The translations under genes were made by a program, and so were the position numbers. A model generated the notes under the pieces. The model saw nothing but the letters and a program-made list of their open reading frames with translations. It searched no databases and had not been told where the DNA came from. 64,000 nucleotides of DNA from positions 2,098,265 to 2,162,264 of the forward strand of contig NC_029528.1 of the NCBI RefSeq assembly GCF_001577835.2, given 5' to 3'. Shown here piece by piece: positions 14,801 to 27,586 of the stretch. Source of the stretch: Coturnix japonica (lineage: Eukaryota; Chordata; Aves; Galliformes; Phasianidae). Numbering within the stretch: the stretch's first letter is position 1; each line of letters begins with the position of its first letter.

Positions 14801-16705
14801 ACAGCAAGGAACAAATGCAACAAACTATACCTCCTCAGGGAGGTCTGATCCCCCATCCAGACCTCACTGATGCTGCTGGTGGGAAACAAAGGGTTAATGC
14901 CACCCCGCTCCCCTCCCTCTTCCCATTTGGTTCTACTCATAGCAACGCCTCTTTGGTTTACCTGTCCTCTGCTCAAGGCATATGTGCATAATAACAGCGG
15001 TAATTAAGAATAATCTCTGCCAGTCATCAATTAACAGTATTCCAATGGTTCTACAGGCTGACACACCAGTCGCTGCAGCATGGCACACTGGGCTGCAGGC
15101 AGCCAGCAGCAAGGTGGTTCCTCCCTTGCTTTGGTTTTCATTTTCCATTCAGCTATTAGAAGAAACCCATTCATCAAAGCTATAGGTTTTCCCTCTGAAA
15201 ACCTTCAGCGTTTAAAAGCTTTTGACTGAAATATAACATATTAATGGAAGTCGTGATTGCACAGCCCTCTGCTGACCTTCCATAGGCTGAAATTGCTTAT
15301 TTTGCTAAATTTATTTGCCACCCATTTATCAATCTAAATCTGAGGTGGTTTTAAAGGTCATAAAGCAAACAGCCACTGAAATATGATTAAAGAATATGGA
15401 AATAAATTACAAACTCATAATGTTATCCCTTCCTGTGACTTAGTGGCAGAAGCCAGGATGAAGTATGGGAACTTGTTTAACATCTTATGTATTTGGGGAT
15501 CCATCTGCCTCCAGAGGACTGCTTGAGCTCTGTCTATGCAGCGTGCTGCTTTGTGTGTGCTGAAAGGAGCACCATGAGAGCCAAGCTTGGGGTCAGGAGC
15601 ACAGAGAGAGAAGCCTTTAACTTTCCTTACAGGGCAAACTCTCCCCGTGGTGACCAGGCTGCATTTATTAACAGGGGGGTGATGGGAAGTTACTTCCCAT
15701 TGAATAAGCAGCAGACTTGTTCCCATGTTCGGATCCCAGACTGCTCCAGAACAGTCAATGGAGCATCACACCACCTCAACACCGCGTGGCTCACATTGAG
15801 AGCACGGAAGGTTATAGGAAAACAAAGCAAATCTTCCCAGTTCCCATCTGGAGGAAAGAAGTAAAGGTGAATCTTCACATGAAGCTTCAAGGAGTGCAGA
15901 AGGTGTTTGGTTACGGCAACATTGTGTGTATCAAAGTAATGGGCAAAGATTTGTTGTCTGCAAAAACCAGCTGCCTGCTGGAGTCAGGCATTAATCCCTG
16001 CATGTCATTGAAATGGTTCTGACTTTATTACCAGAAGCTCCAGTGCTGTGACTGTGCAGCCACTGGTGAATTTTAATTCTTGATGAACCGGTAATTGCTG
16101 CGCCCAGCAGACTCTCATAAGCACAGATGCAACGTCTGCTTCCCTGCAAAAACCAAACACCAGCTCCAGGAGCACGATGCCATTTTTGCTCAATATCCAT
16201 CAATTTCCCAGGGAATGTTTCTCCATGCAGCAGAAAAGCACACGGTATGTTTTACTGGCAGATCTGCAGACAGCTCCAGGTACCTCTGCTATGAGCATCG
16301 TGGGCAGGGCTGGCAAATGGAACAAAACACACAGCTCAGTTCCTGAGCTCTGATCACTTCCCGCTGTTGGTTTTGGTGCCTTTTCTCTCTACTCTAAATT
16401 GTTTAATGAATTATTAATAAAAGAGGGAGATGTGCGTAATAGACACTGTTCCGTAAAGACCTTTTTATTAAAGGCAACGGGATGAAGATAAAAACAAGGA
16501 AGGCAGTAAGAAGACAAGATGAAAGCAAGCAGCAGCCTCGTGAGTACATTATAAGTAACAATGAACCCAAGGGATGAGCAGGAAGGCAACACTACCAGCT
16601 CTCACAGCCTCTGCAAGGGCACTGCACAGATTGGTGGCTGAAAAAGAAATGCTTATGTGCCCCCAAAGCATTGTGCTGCAGGCAGGAACATAACCTTGCA
16701 GGTGG

Positions 16706-16838
16706 GATCATAGAATGGTTGGCTTGGAAGGGACCTCAAGGATCACCTGGCTCCAAACCCCACCATGGAAGGGATGCCAACCACTACATCAGGCACCAGA
16801 TCAGGTTGCCCAGGGCCCCATCCAACCTGGCCACAGAG
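16706..16838 (-). repeat. CR1 LINE fragment
   Basis: ATCATAGAATGG tip, then CTTGGAAGGGACCTCAAGGATCA and the CAGGTTGCCCAGGGCCCCATCC block in order. About 130 bp, 5'-truncated. Confidence 0.85.
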
Positions 16839-19800
16839 ATGAGACCAAGAACATTATAAATATGCATTCAAGCACCTCTTTAAGATTGATTTACCTCTAG
16901 ATTTACTCCAAAGCAAAGAATCCAAAGGCTGCCTTCCAAAGCCTGAGCTCTGGGGAAGCTTTCTGCTCCTCTGAGCACCCTACAAGCTGATCCCTGTCTC
17001 GCTGCCTCCCTGGTGCTCAGCCAGAAGCTGAGGACACACTTCATCCCTTCCTAAAGCTCTAAAAAGGATTTTCTCTGCTGTCTGGGTCTTGTTGCTAAAT
17101 TCGTTGGGATTTCTCCATTTCTAAGACTCTATCATTAGGAAAGAGTGATAAAACTTGTCAGTGGGTTCAAAAGTTGCCAGAAGAAGGGATACATCCTCGT
17201 GCAAACATGTTTGCTGCAAGATAACACGAATGTCATTTCTCTAGGAAATCAGGCTAAGTAATACAAATCGTTCCAAGCTGTGACCTGTATCACTTATGTC
17301 AACTCTCAGCCAGCTTTTAATACCACACTCTGCAAATCCAAATGGTCCTGGGCTTAAAAAAATGGAAAGGGACCAGATGTCGAGTAATTGATTTTAGTGA
17401 CAGAGATCCAGAGGAACGTTCCAGCAGATCAGACCCAACGTTTATAAGATATTTCAGCCATTTCTCCAAGTCCAATTAGCAATTGATGTGTAATGCATCA
17501 AGAAAGCCTGCAGTTAAGGAGAGTTTTCCTATTAGCGCCCTTATTACCTGCAGAGATTGACATGTTTTCAGTTCAAAATGAATCCTGAAAAAAAAAAAAT
17601 GTATTTAAAATAAGGGTCAAGAGAATGAATGAACAGGAATAAACAGCACTTTATGGCCGCATGTATTAGAGCTGTGGCAATAAAAAAGTGTGAGTGAATA
17701 TGCAGTCGGTCTCAATTATGGGATCACAAAATTACGCCTCGATTGAGTCTTTCCCTTTTCCTGCATTGGCCAAAGAGAATTTACTTTGAATATATCAGCA
17801 TTTATTTTTAAAAATGGTCAATTTTGAAGTTATGAAATGCCTCATTAATTTACTACGGCGCAATTTACAGCCTGGGAGCTAAGCATGTCTGCAGCCTGGG
17901 ACAGGGCATTCGTCCATGAGCAGAGCAGCAGATAGGATGCTTGCTCAATAATACAACACCCTTTGCATGCACTAACAGCCACGTCAACTAAAGCTTCTCT
18001 TCACATTTCTTAGACTTAGTGTTCACCATCACAAAGCCTGGAGGGGCCCTCCCAGCAACCACCATCTGGATGGGAGCGCTGCTCTGATCCACGCACCCAC
18101 TGCCCCAGAGCTGCTGCCCACCCAGGGGACACGGAGGAGCCTGGCAGACAGGAGGGTCTCCCAGCCAACACGTTTTGGTTCCATAGCAGCCAGCAGCACA
18201 TTTTGTTCCCACTCAGATCTCCCCCAGTCATCTGGTTTAAGCATTTTGTCTAACAGCAGAGGCTGAGCTTTAGCTAATTGCCTCACTACTCAGCTGTGAG
18301 CAGCAAACCCCCCTGCAACGCAGCTTCCACAAGCCTCACTGGGGGTCAGCCAGCCAAAAAATACAGAATTTTTGCTGGAGATGATATTACACAGATAATG
18401 AAATCTAAATGCTGCACCCATGGACAACACTCCTCAGCTAAGCTCCAGTTTTGGATTGGATGTTCCCAAATTCCACATTTTCCTTTCCTCTGCCAAGCCT
18501 GAGATAGAGCTGGACATGCCACCAATGATGTAACAAGATCACATTTACTCTTATCAGTGGAGAGGAGGGGTCAAAATGACTTCCATTCACCTACTAACAA
18601 AAGGCAAAGGGAATCACTGCTGAGTGCTCACGTAGCAGGATAGGGTGCCATTTTCATCCTTTTGGCTTAACCAACAAATTCCTCTGCCCAGGAGGCCCAG
18701 ATCCTTTGATTAAGTCCACAGGTCAATAACAGAGTGAAAAGTGGGAGGTTGTGAGGGAGAAAGGGCAGAAAGTGAGAAAGGAAGAGGAAAGCCGCAGGTG
18801 AGATGTTTAAGCCGTCTGTGAAGCTGTAATGCCATCAGCTCACAAACTTTGTACAAGCAGGGGCTCACACAGCTGGAATTTCTATGGCAACACTCAGAGC
18901 TGTTGGCAGTGAGGCTGGGAGAGCACGGCTGGCAACGACAAAGCAGAGCATGTATCAAATCCCAGCATCTCACATAAGAGGTGTGAGGGCATCCCTGCAA
19001 ACTCGGCAGCAAAAGGAGCATCATTAAGAACACCACCTGTCTGCTGATGTCACTGAGATGTGGATCTGATCTTAAAGACCAAATAAGCCTCTTAAAAGGA
19101 ATTTACCCCCGTTTTCTTCACACCAACTTCTATGCAGATGCATTTGCAAACCCCTCTCATTTTGTTTCCCAGAGAGGTGATGTTCAGACACTGGGAGCTC
19201 AGGAAAAGCACTAACTCAGTGCTAATGGACCAAGAAATGCCTTCGGAGAAAACAGATCGGTATCTTTTTCCATCACAAAAATTGCTAGCAGGTATTCATT
19301 GTGTATCAGCACATCTGCAGACAGCTCTGAGCACCAGGCTTCCTTCAAAGGAGCACGATCAGAAAGTTCTGCTTGCACCAGGCTCACCTCCTTGCTGTGC
19401 TCCATAATGCTTGTTCTTTATGCACAGACAGAGAAGGGGAAAGGAAGGTATTATCTCATCACTGACACCGACACAGGTCAGGCACTAAATCCTGCTGAAG
19501 AGAACATGCATCAAAATATTCATAACTTGATTGCATGAGAAAGAACTAATACAGGCCTGCAGCTTGGAGAGGCATCGTCCTGTGACATTCAGGTGGGGAA
19601 GACCAGAGTGTGCCCTTCAAGTTTTATGACTGAGACCAAAACTTGCCAGCATTTCATTACAATCTTATTAACATTATGAGATCAGAGGGAGGGAGAGTGG
19701 CAACAGGCAGAATCGAATTTTATTATTATTATTTCAGCTATGTTCCCATAACAAATCAGCTCTATTATGTCCCAGGGCTTTCTTTTTGGCTCTCCTAATC

Positions 19801-21249
19801 TCATTGCCACTATATAACCTCCAGCTGGCTTTAAATCTGACTGCTATGTGCCACTTTCCTATTTAAATCTCCTTGTTTTTTATCGGTTCCATTTTTTAAG
19901 CATATAATTTACATTTGGTTCCCACTGGCTATAATGAAATGTCCAAGCGAGTCCTTCCCACAACAGGAGGAAATCCCAAATGAGTTGATTGCTGCTTTGT
20001 TCAGCCCGAGTCACGGGGGACGTTAAAACCCAACTAATTCAGGCTACAAGAGAAATTTGGGCATTTGAGACCATTTCAGCTGTTCTAAACAGACCCAAGA
20101 CTGCTGGCATTGTGTTTCTGTACACATTCAGACCCTGCATATTGGCCTTTTTTCCTCTAGAACCAAGCAGACTGTCCATGCCTTCAGCTGCTGCCTGCTG
20201 CTTTCATGCCCTAAAACATGACCTTAACATCTCAACTCCAAGCACAGACCTCCCACCTCCTGTAAAACTGATAGTTCTGTGTTCAATGTGTTTAATTCTT
20301 CATTACCCCGTGAAGCTGTGCAGGTATTTATCCACATGCAAAACACATGCAAGACAGTCAGCAGAACTCAGAGCCGGGGCTGCAAAGCTCCATAACCAAT
20401 TCAGCCATTCAGGAGTTCCCTCAGTGGCTGCTGATGTTCAGATACCTGCCTGACACACAGGCTTTGTTACCTTTTGTGGTAGCGTGGCTTTCAAAATTCC
20501 ACTGCCACGTGCTGGGCTGTGATTAAAGCATTTGGCTTTCCATGGTAACATTACCCATCTATAATCTTGTTTCTTAGCAATATCTGAGCCGACTGTATGA
20601 GTAATTTCCTTTAATAACAAGTCTTCAGGAATCACTCTGCCCTTTCAGCCTGAAATCTGAGGCAACACGTGATTGACAGATATCACGGCTTTCAGGCAAT
20701 TAAATACTCTCAGTATACAACCAAGGGAAAATAATTGCAGGCTCCAGACTCAGGTCCCTCACTGCAGGTTGGAGAACACCAACGGGCTGCTGAGATTCAA
20801 TATTTGGGTAGCCTGCATTACAAATCCATTCTGGCAACAACAAAGCCAAGCAGCCCATTTATTCAAAGACTCAACTAAAATCAAGTAATTGGATGCTGAA
20901 CTATGCACGCAGCCAATCTCTGCATGCAGGGGATGCCAAAGCTCCCTGCTCCATCTCCATCTAACTGGAGGTAAAATGGAACTCCACCCTCAATTGCACA
21001 AAGCAATTAAGCATGCTGCGTTAATTAGTTACAGCAATGATGATCTTCTCGATGGTGCTGCCACAGAAGTGTTAATCTCTTTCCTTTTAAGATTAAGATG
21101 CCTGAGTGTAAATCAGCTGCTGCAACCACCCCAGAAATACAAACTGCCAGGCAGACACCACAGCCAGAGACAGGGAGGTGAACTCTTGCTATGTTTTGCA
21201 GACCAGAGAGCCCTGTAATGCTCAGGAGAAAGTCACCAAGTACCATTCA
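16839..21249. other. Intergenic, unique sequence
   Basis: No gene recognised. 17090-17860 is unusually stop-rich, AT-rich and repeat-free on both strands. Confidence 0.65.
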
Positions 21250-21655
21250 ATGGCCTGGGTTGAAAAGGCCCACAGTGCTCATCCAGCTCCAACCCCCTGC
21301 TGTGTGCAGGGTCACCAACCAGCAGCCCAGGCTGCCCAGAGCCACATCCAGCCTGGCCTTGAATGCCTGCAGGGATGGGGCATCCACAGCCTCCTTGGGC
21401 AACCTGTTCCAGTGTGTCAACCCCACTCTGTGTGAAAAACTTCCTCTGAAGATGCAACCCAAACCTCCCCTGTCTCAGTTTAAAACCATTCCCCCTTATC
21501 CTATCACTATCCAACCTCATAAACAGCCATTCCCCCTTCAGTCTATTTGCTCCCTTCAAGTACTAGAAGCCACAGTGAGGTTCCCCTGGAGCCTTCTCTA
21601 AGCTAAACAAGCCCAGTTCCCCCAGCCTTTCTCCATAGGAGAAGCACCCTGTTGG
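21250..21655 (-). repeat. CR1 LINE, longest copy in the window
   Basis: Runs from ATGGCCTGGGTTGAAAAGGCC through GGCATCCACAGCCTCCTTGG and CCCCTGTCTCAGTTTAAAACC to CAGCCTTTCTCCATAGGAG, about 400 bp of collinear CR1 3' region. The usual ATTCTATGATTC-type tip is missing beyond the first few bases. Nearly identical over about 170 bp to the copy at 61522. Confidence 0.92.
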
Positions 21656-23479
21656 CTCAGCTTCACTTCCACCCATGGTGTGAAAGCATTTCCAGCACCC
21701 CCCAGCTCTGTGCTGGGTTTAAGCTCATAGACAGCACTGTAACATGATTATTCACAGGGAATTATAGACCCACAAGGAGATGCTCAGCATCACTTTGCAG
21801 GCAGCACCAGGGATGCACAGCTCTGCAGTCTGACACAGCTTCAGCCCCACTAATGCAACTGCAGCTCAGACAGCACCAAAGGTACCTGAGAGCCCATCTC
21901 CAGCAGAGATGATTTGTTGTAATCAGTCTGAACTAAATCAAGCATTTTGCCAACAGCAGCTGAAAGCTATCCATGATTTTACTGCATGCACCTTCCAGAT
22001 ATCCCACTGCTGTCATTCAGCAATAAACATTTCCATAGCACATACCAGTGCCCAACTGGGATTCGGGGCATTACAGTCAGAGAGGACACCTGTATGGATG
22101 GACTGGAAAACACATGCCTACATTAGCAGCATCTCCTTTCCCTCTGTAACACACAGCTGTGTTGCTGTAAGCATCTCAAGGTGCACAACAGCACAGCATG
22201 CCCTGACAGCCCTCACTGTGCACAGAAATGGGAAACAAAGAGGGAAGGCCGTGGCCCTTTGCACCCCAGAGCTGCAGGTGAGCAACCTGCAAAGCAAGGA
22301 GAGCTTTGTCCTTCAGGTGGCAACAAATGCTGGCACGGCTCCTGCACACCGTGTCAACACACAGCCCAGCCTTCTCCAGAGCTTTTGTAATTCTCTATCT
22401 TTATTTATAAAGCATTAATCTGCTTAAAATAAGTAAGAGACTGGAGTTCACGTGGAAGGCCTTGAAGATTGGTAGAATGATGAACACTGTAGCCAAAAAG
22501 ATTCCCCCGGGTGCTCTGCTCCCCATTGCGTGGGCTGCCTCACCTTGTCACAAGACTCTTTGGGATGGCAGACCTGAGGAGTTCACATTTCCCATCCCTC
22601 TGCCCCACACCGGGGTGCTTCCACATACAACTGCTGCATCCAAGGATGTGTATCAGCTGCAGTAACTCAGAACCATTCTCTCTCTCACATTTTAACCTTG
22701 AGGTTCTGCTGGAAGCAATGTGCTTTCATGTGCCTTCCAAGGAGGAAGACTGCAGAGGGTTTGGGCCCTGGCTTTGTTTGTTTACTTGCTTTTTCCAGGT
22801 TCCACAGCAATAGGTGATACCTTGCACCTCTCATCTTTATTGCAAAGACCTCTGATTGCCACAAACAGGAAACACCTGCAGACAAACCTGGGAGAGCCCC
22901 GCTCAAACAGAACAAATGGTGACATCCAGATCTTCTGTCTCGCAAGCAAAGAGGAGCCTTTAGCAGAGCAGATCTGAAACGAGCACCAATATCCCCCCAG
23001 AGATGGGAGAATATGTTTAGAAAAGCTTTTAAGTATCTCAGGAGCGAAGGGTTATTTGAAAACAAGCCCGTCAGTCGGGAGCTCTGACACAAACATGCTG
23101 CTTCCATCAACACTTTGATAGTAAATATTTCAAGATAATCTTGCTCTGAAATACAGAACCTCACTGCCTCATTCAAAAGCCTTCACTGCTGCTGCACTGA
23201 TGCTGGGCAGCCGGGGGGGCTGTGAGTGTGGCTGCTTTGGGCTGTGCTTTGCAATGGAGGGGAACTAAAGACAGCCGGGATAGCAAGAAGGCAAAGTGCA
23301 GCACCACTCAGTGCACTCAATGCTGCAGCTGTCCTTCCCACTCTGCAGGTCCATCCGAGCTCAGCCCGCACCAGGTTGTTTGTTAGCACTGCGGGTGGAT
23401 GAATGGGGAGCTCTGGTAGCATCCTTACCCCTCACTGCTATTAACAGCAGAACCTTGCTCTCATTTCATACCTGATACC

Positions 23480-23650
23480 GACACGTTTCGCTCCGCAGCC
23501 GCCGCTCTGTGCCCGCATCGGGAGTCCCAGCACGAGGCGGGGGATCGGCGCTGCAGCAGCGCCCCCTGGTGGCCGCGAGGGGAAACGCCACAGCTGCGGC
23601 TGGGGGGGGGTCTGACGGCCGGGCCCCCGCAGCCCACCCCTGTGCACCAT
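23480..23650. promoter_or_regulatory. Isolated CpG-rich patch with CTCF-like site
   Basis: A dense cluster of CpGs in an otherwise CpG-poor region, about 2.5 kb beyond the predicted distal C5orf15 poly(A) site. It contains a near-consensus CTCF core. No spliced ORF was recognised. It may be an insulator or an orphan promoter. Confidence 0.5.
23559..23572 (-). promoter_or_regulatory. CTCF-type motif
   Basis: On the minus strand GGCCACCAGGGGGCGCTGC covers this core (CCACCAGGGGGCGC), a near-perfect CTCF consensus. Confidence 0.6.
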
Positions 23651-26189
23651 AAGGAAGGATTACTTGTATCCTTTGCCTCAGTGACCGCAGCTCCAGGGTC
23701 ACCCCGCTATAATTTAATACGGGAACGTAGCGGCAGCATTAAGGCTAAGCTCGAGTTACCGTCAACAGAAACATCCGTAACATCTGTTGCAGTGTGGAAA
23801 GCTGCGGCCCTGGAGGCGTCCCAGAATATTCTGCTCTCTGTCCGTCCCCCCCTTCATGCACAGGGGTTACTTCATGATGTAACCAGTGCCTCAGTTCCTT
23901 GCATGGTTTACAGCTTCGTGTGGAGCAGATCCACTTTCATTTAATGTATAGCGATGGATGCACCTCAGTAAGGATAACACCACCTTTGTATTTCCATTTT
24001 CATAAGGATTGGGAACGGCCGAGATTAGTGATTTTTTCAGTGTTAATAACCTAACAAGGTAATAGACCTTGTAATTAAAAATAAGCTTAAGGAGATCACT
24101 AAGTGATTTTGATAATGATTTAAAGACCAATTACAGGAAAAAATCTCATCCTTCACTTTCTAATCAGGTGTATCTGCATGTTCTGAAATGACCCTTTTTT
24201 GTTGGTGGACATTCGCAATGCTCTGTATCACAAAAGCTGAACTAAAAGAGCGGGGTGTGCTCCTTAAAGAGGGCGGTTGGGAAAGAAAAGGCGCACGAAG
24301 GACACCATTAGCTCTGCACTTTGTGGCCCCGAGGCTCACTGCTGTCCCGGCCTTACACGAGGGTTTATTACAGCCATAAGGGCCCAAAGCACTGCAGGAA
24401 CACAGCTCTGCTTTGGGCTTGGGGAGCGGCTGCATCCCGAACCTCCTGCACGAGGATGGCCCTCCTAAAACGCAATGCAAGGAGCAACCCCTAAGCAAAA
24501 GAAAACCCAAAGCGTCCGGCCTGCAGCAACAGAGCTCAGCATCGTGCTGAGCCCTCAGCAAGCAGCCATCGCTCAGACTCTAATCATGTGCAATGCTCGT
24601 TTGGGGGCCGGCTTTATGAGATAGTTTGATTACGGCTTTAAAGCAGACAAATTAAGTTCGCTTCTGCTGCAAGACAAACATCCCATCTCTGTCCTAAAAG
24701 AGATGGTTGTCTTGGGCCAGCTCAGGCTCCAGTCTAGCAGCACAGCAAGGCAGTTCAGTGTCACTCTGCTCCCCTGCACGCAGCTGAGCTATGGGCTGGT
24801 ACTGCAAGCAAACTAAACCAGAACTGCTTTAAAACAGCCGATATCCCGGATAGGAAAAGTGAAACGTTTGTTTATACAACCCTACTCGTTATTTCTTCCT
24901 TCATTTCATAAAACACAGCTAATGGGAACCTACACAAACAGAGCTCCAGCCTTCCCCTCGAGCAGTGATTCAGAAAGCTGGGTTATTCCTGCATAGCTGA
25001 TATCTTCTTCCTTTTATCAGAGCACTGATGGAAGCCATAATTCACCTTAACACGAGCAAGGCTCCTTTCTTCAGTAAAGGAGCTCATCAGACATCTCTTG
25101 TTGGTAGGACCTGCCATAAATCTGTTTGCTTTTTCCTCTATTTGATCTCAGCACCATATGAATTTTTCATTGCCTGCTCCTTAATTTTCCACAAGCAAAT
25201 TCAATTAAAGAAATTAACAAGTAGTAGTTCAGCCCTGATTACCTCATCAGCAAATGGCTCTTTTATTGCAGCAGGGATGACATCTGCCCCTCTCTGCTGT
25301 GCTATTGGAGTCCTTACAGTTGGATCACATCCTTCCCCCTTTGATTGGTGCTATTAGGAAGCAGCACAAGGAGCCACCCAGCCAATCCATCGTGGTGCCT
25401 CCCCTGCACAGGCAGCATCCCAAGGGTTGAATGAAGAGCCTTCCTTGTGCAGCAATTAGATCAATGTGATGGGAAACGTGTAACAATGGAGGTGTGATGA
25501 TGGAAGGATCAGCACCTGTGCTAGAAAGGAAGATTGCTCACCTGCATCAGAAGGTTCTCAGTTCACAGGGGAGAGCTTCACCAAGGAGGGATCTCCAGAA
25601 GGAGATCCTGCCCTAGTAGCAGTCAGCCCTTCAATAAGGTCTAAGAGAGGTGCAGTCAGGCTGCAGCCCTTCCAGCCACACAGCTGAACTGCCTTCACCT
25701 GTGCTCCCAGGGCTGACCGGGACCCAGCAGCTCCCACACACAGCAATATTCCACCACCAGCATTACATAAATTGATGAGCTGAAACACATCCACTGACCT
25801 TCTGCCCCACTGCAGTCAGAAACCACTGAGCCCATCAGCTGGGGCAGCTTCATGCAGCCATCACCAGCCCCAAGCACTTACAATACGTGAGCATCCCCGG
25901 AGTGCATCTGTTCAGACAACCTGCAAATGAAATGCACTGTTCAAAGGTTTCAGATGAATGTTCATTTCCTATAATTTAAAACCACTCAGAATAGTTTCCC
26001 TCAGAGCTGTTGGTAGTGAAGAAAGAGCCTTATTAATGAAAATGCAGATTTAAAAGGAAATTTCCTTTTACTTGTGAGACAGAGAATACAAAATACCACT
26101 CTGGACATGCTGCCCAATCCCAAGTTGAAGGAAGCTCATTACCACAAGGTTCTGTATAACAAAACAACCCCACAAACTTCTTATTGGCA

Positions 26190-26195
26190 TTTATT
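26190..26195 (-). terminator. C5orf15: Candidate distal poly(A) signal of C5orf15
   Basis: AATAAA on the minus strand, followed within about 30 bases by a GT-rich downstream element at 26161-26178. About 1.4 kb downstream of the C5orf15 stop. Confidence 0.5.
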
Positions 26196-27265
26196 TTAAA
26201 AACCTTCTTCAAAATACTAAGTGATACAAGTCCAAATATGATACAAATTACTGCAAGAAAAGATTCCGGGGGTATTTTGTCTGTGCTTTACTTTCTGGTG
26301 GTAAGGAAAACAAAGCATTTAATGGCAGGATTTACAATCCCAGCTCTTTGTTCTTCAGGCAGGATGGGCCTTTGGGTTCCTCATGCTGCACACCTTTATG
26401 TTGCCCCTCCCCAGATGGCACATCCCTACTTGAATAGCCCGGCATTAATGACGGGGTTCTGCTCTGGCGTTATTTACATCTTCATCAACTCGAAAACAAA
26501 AATCACCAACAGAATGTACAGAAAACTACGATTTCATATTTTACAACTCATGAAAACATAAATAATGGAAGTAGAAAAGACAAGGTTTGAACACAACAGA
26601 CCACCCTACCGTACCGGTAACTTGCTTTACCTGCTGTGTAGCTGTGAGTTCTGTCTGCATTGCAGCAGTCCCACACACTGCTATTTCCATCTGCCTGTTA
26701 CCTGGGTCAGAATAACAAGACAAAGCGTTTTACTCTCAGCCCTCCCCTGTTTATAACAGACCAAACCTTTTTCCCAATGGGTTTAAAACTCAGCAGTAAG
26801 CTTTGCTGTATTGGAGGCCTGTCAACTACCTCTATTTCAGTTAAGTTTACTGAACAAGGCTTGTTTTCCATTCATTAATTTCAGAAGAAAATGAAGCAGT
26901 CGTTCCCATCAGTCGGGCAGTCACAAAGCTGCACACCTTCCCACACATCAGCAGCGTTCTGAACAAGCAGGCAGTGTGGAACTTCTGAAATCAAATGCTT
27001 TCTACCTCATTATCTTTAAATGACCTGCTGCATGAGCACATACAGAAGTTATGAAGCCGTCATGCCAGCTATTCTGTCCAGAATAGGATCAAGCTACGCA
27101 AAGCCAAAACAGAACCAAAAAAGACAAGATGAAAGATCTGCAGCATCAGGATTTGAGCACGGGAAAAAGCAGTTATATTTTAAGTTTGCACTAAAGGGAG
27201 ATTTATGAGCCATGTAAGTGATTAGCAAAGAGATTAATTTGATTTAGTGATGCCAAACTCATTAA

Positions 27266-27271
27266 TTTATT
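27266..27271 (-). terminator. C5orf15: Candidate proximal poly(A) signal of C5orf15
   Basis: AATAAA on the minus strand 0.3 kb after the stop codon. No strong GT-rich element follows, so this looks weaker than the distal site. Confidence 0.3.
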
Positions 27272-27586
27272 AGACCTAGAATATTTTATGCTTTTTTTTT
27301 CGTTTGGATTGGTAGTAAGTTTGCTCCAGACAGAAATGAAGCTTAACGAATGGAAACAGCACTGATTATTAAACTGCATCTCTATAGCTGATCTAAAATC
27401 TGACCAAAGTAGCAAACAGACGCATCGTGCCCTTGATCCTGCATGAGATTTAATCTCAAAAACACCCAGGTCCAAGAGGCTGCCTCTCACTTCAGTACAA
27501 GTGGCATGTTTAGAATACCTGAATATCATTACATGACTAGGCAGGCAAAGAGTGATAAAGTTCAGCAAACTCAAATCACAGTGCTT

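Larger units (their letters stand above)
5827..16705. other. Intergenic, mostly unique sequence
   Basis: Apart from the old CR1 piece at 8450-8672 and a G tract at 8823, I see nothing that can be named. AT-rich unique DNA at 15220-15420 is a candidate conserved element. Confidence 0.65.
21656..26169. other. Intergenic, downstream flank of C5orf15
   Basis: Unique sequence apart from the CpG patch at 23480-23650. No coding exon recognised. Confidence 0.65.
26170..27586 (-). other. C5orf15: C5orf15 3' UTR (approximate extent)
   Basis: The sequence following the stop codon is AT-rich with no further coding exon. Two candidate poly(A) signals lie on the minus strand: AATAAA at 27271-27266 (short form, about 0.3 kb) and AATAAA at 26195-26190. 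The second is followed by AATAAG and a strongly GT-rich stretch (TTTGTGGGGTTGTTTT), which is the arrangement expected of a major cleavage site. The distal end is therefore preferred. This is inferred without transcript data. Confidence 0.55.

Noticed and set aside
21191-21601. ORFs over the CR1 at 21.25 kb and similarly at 61.5 kb
   Set aside because: These are translations of CR1 3' sequence on the wrong strand, not genes.
21909-22418. 169-codon plus-strand ORF
   Set aside because: Composition resembles translated non-coding DNA; no domain or signal.
22685-23176. 163-codon minus-strand ORF
   Set aside because: No similarity to any family I know, no promoter or codon-use support. Likely chance.
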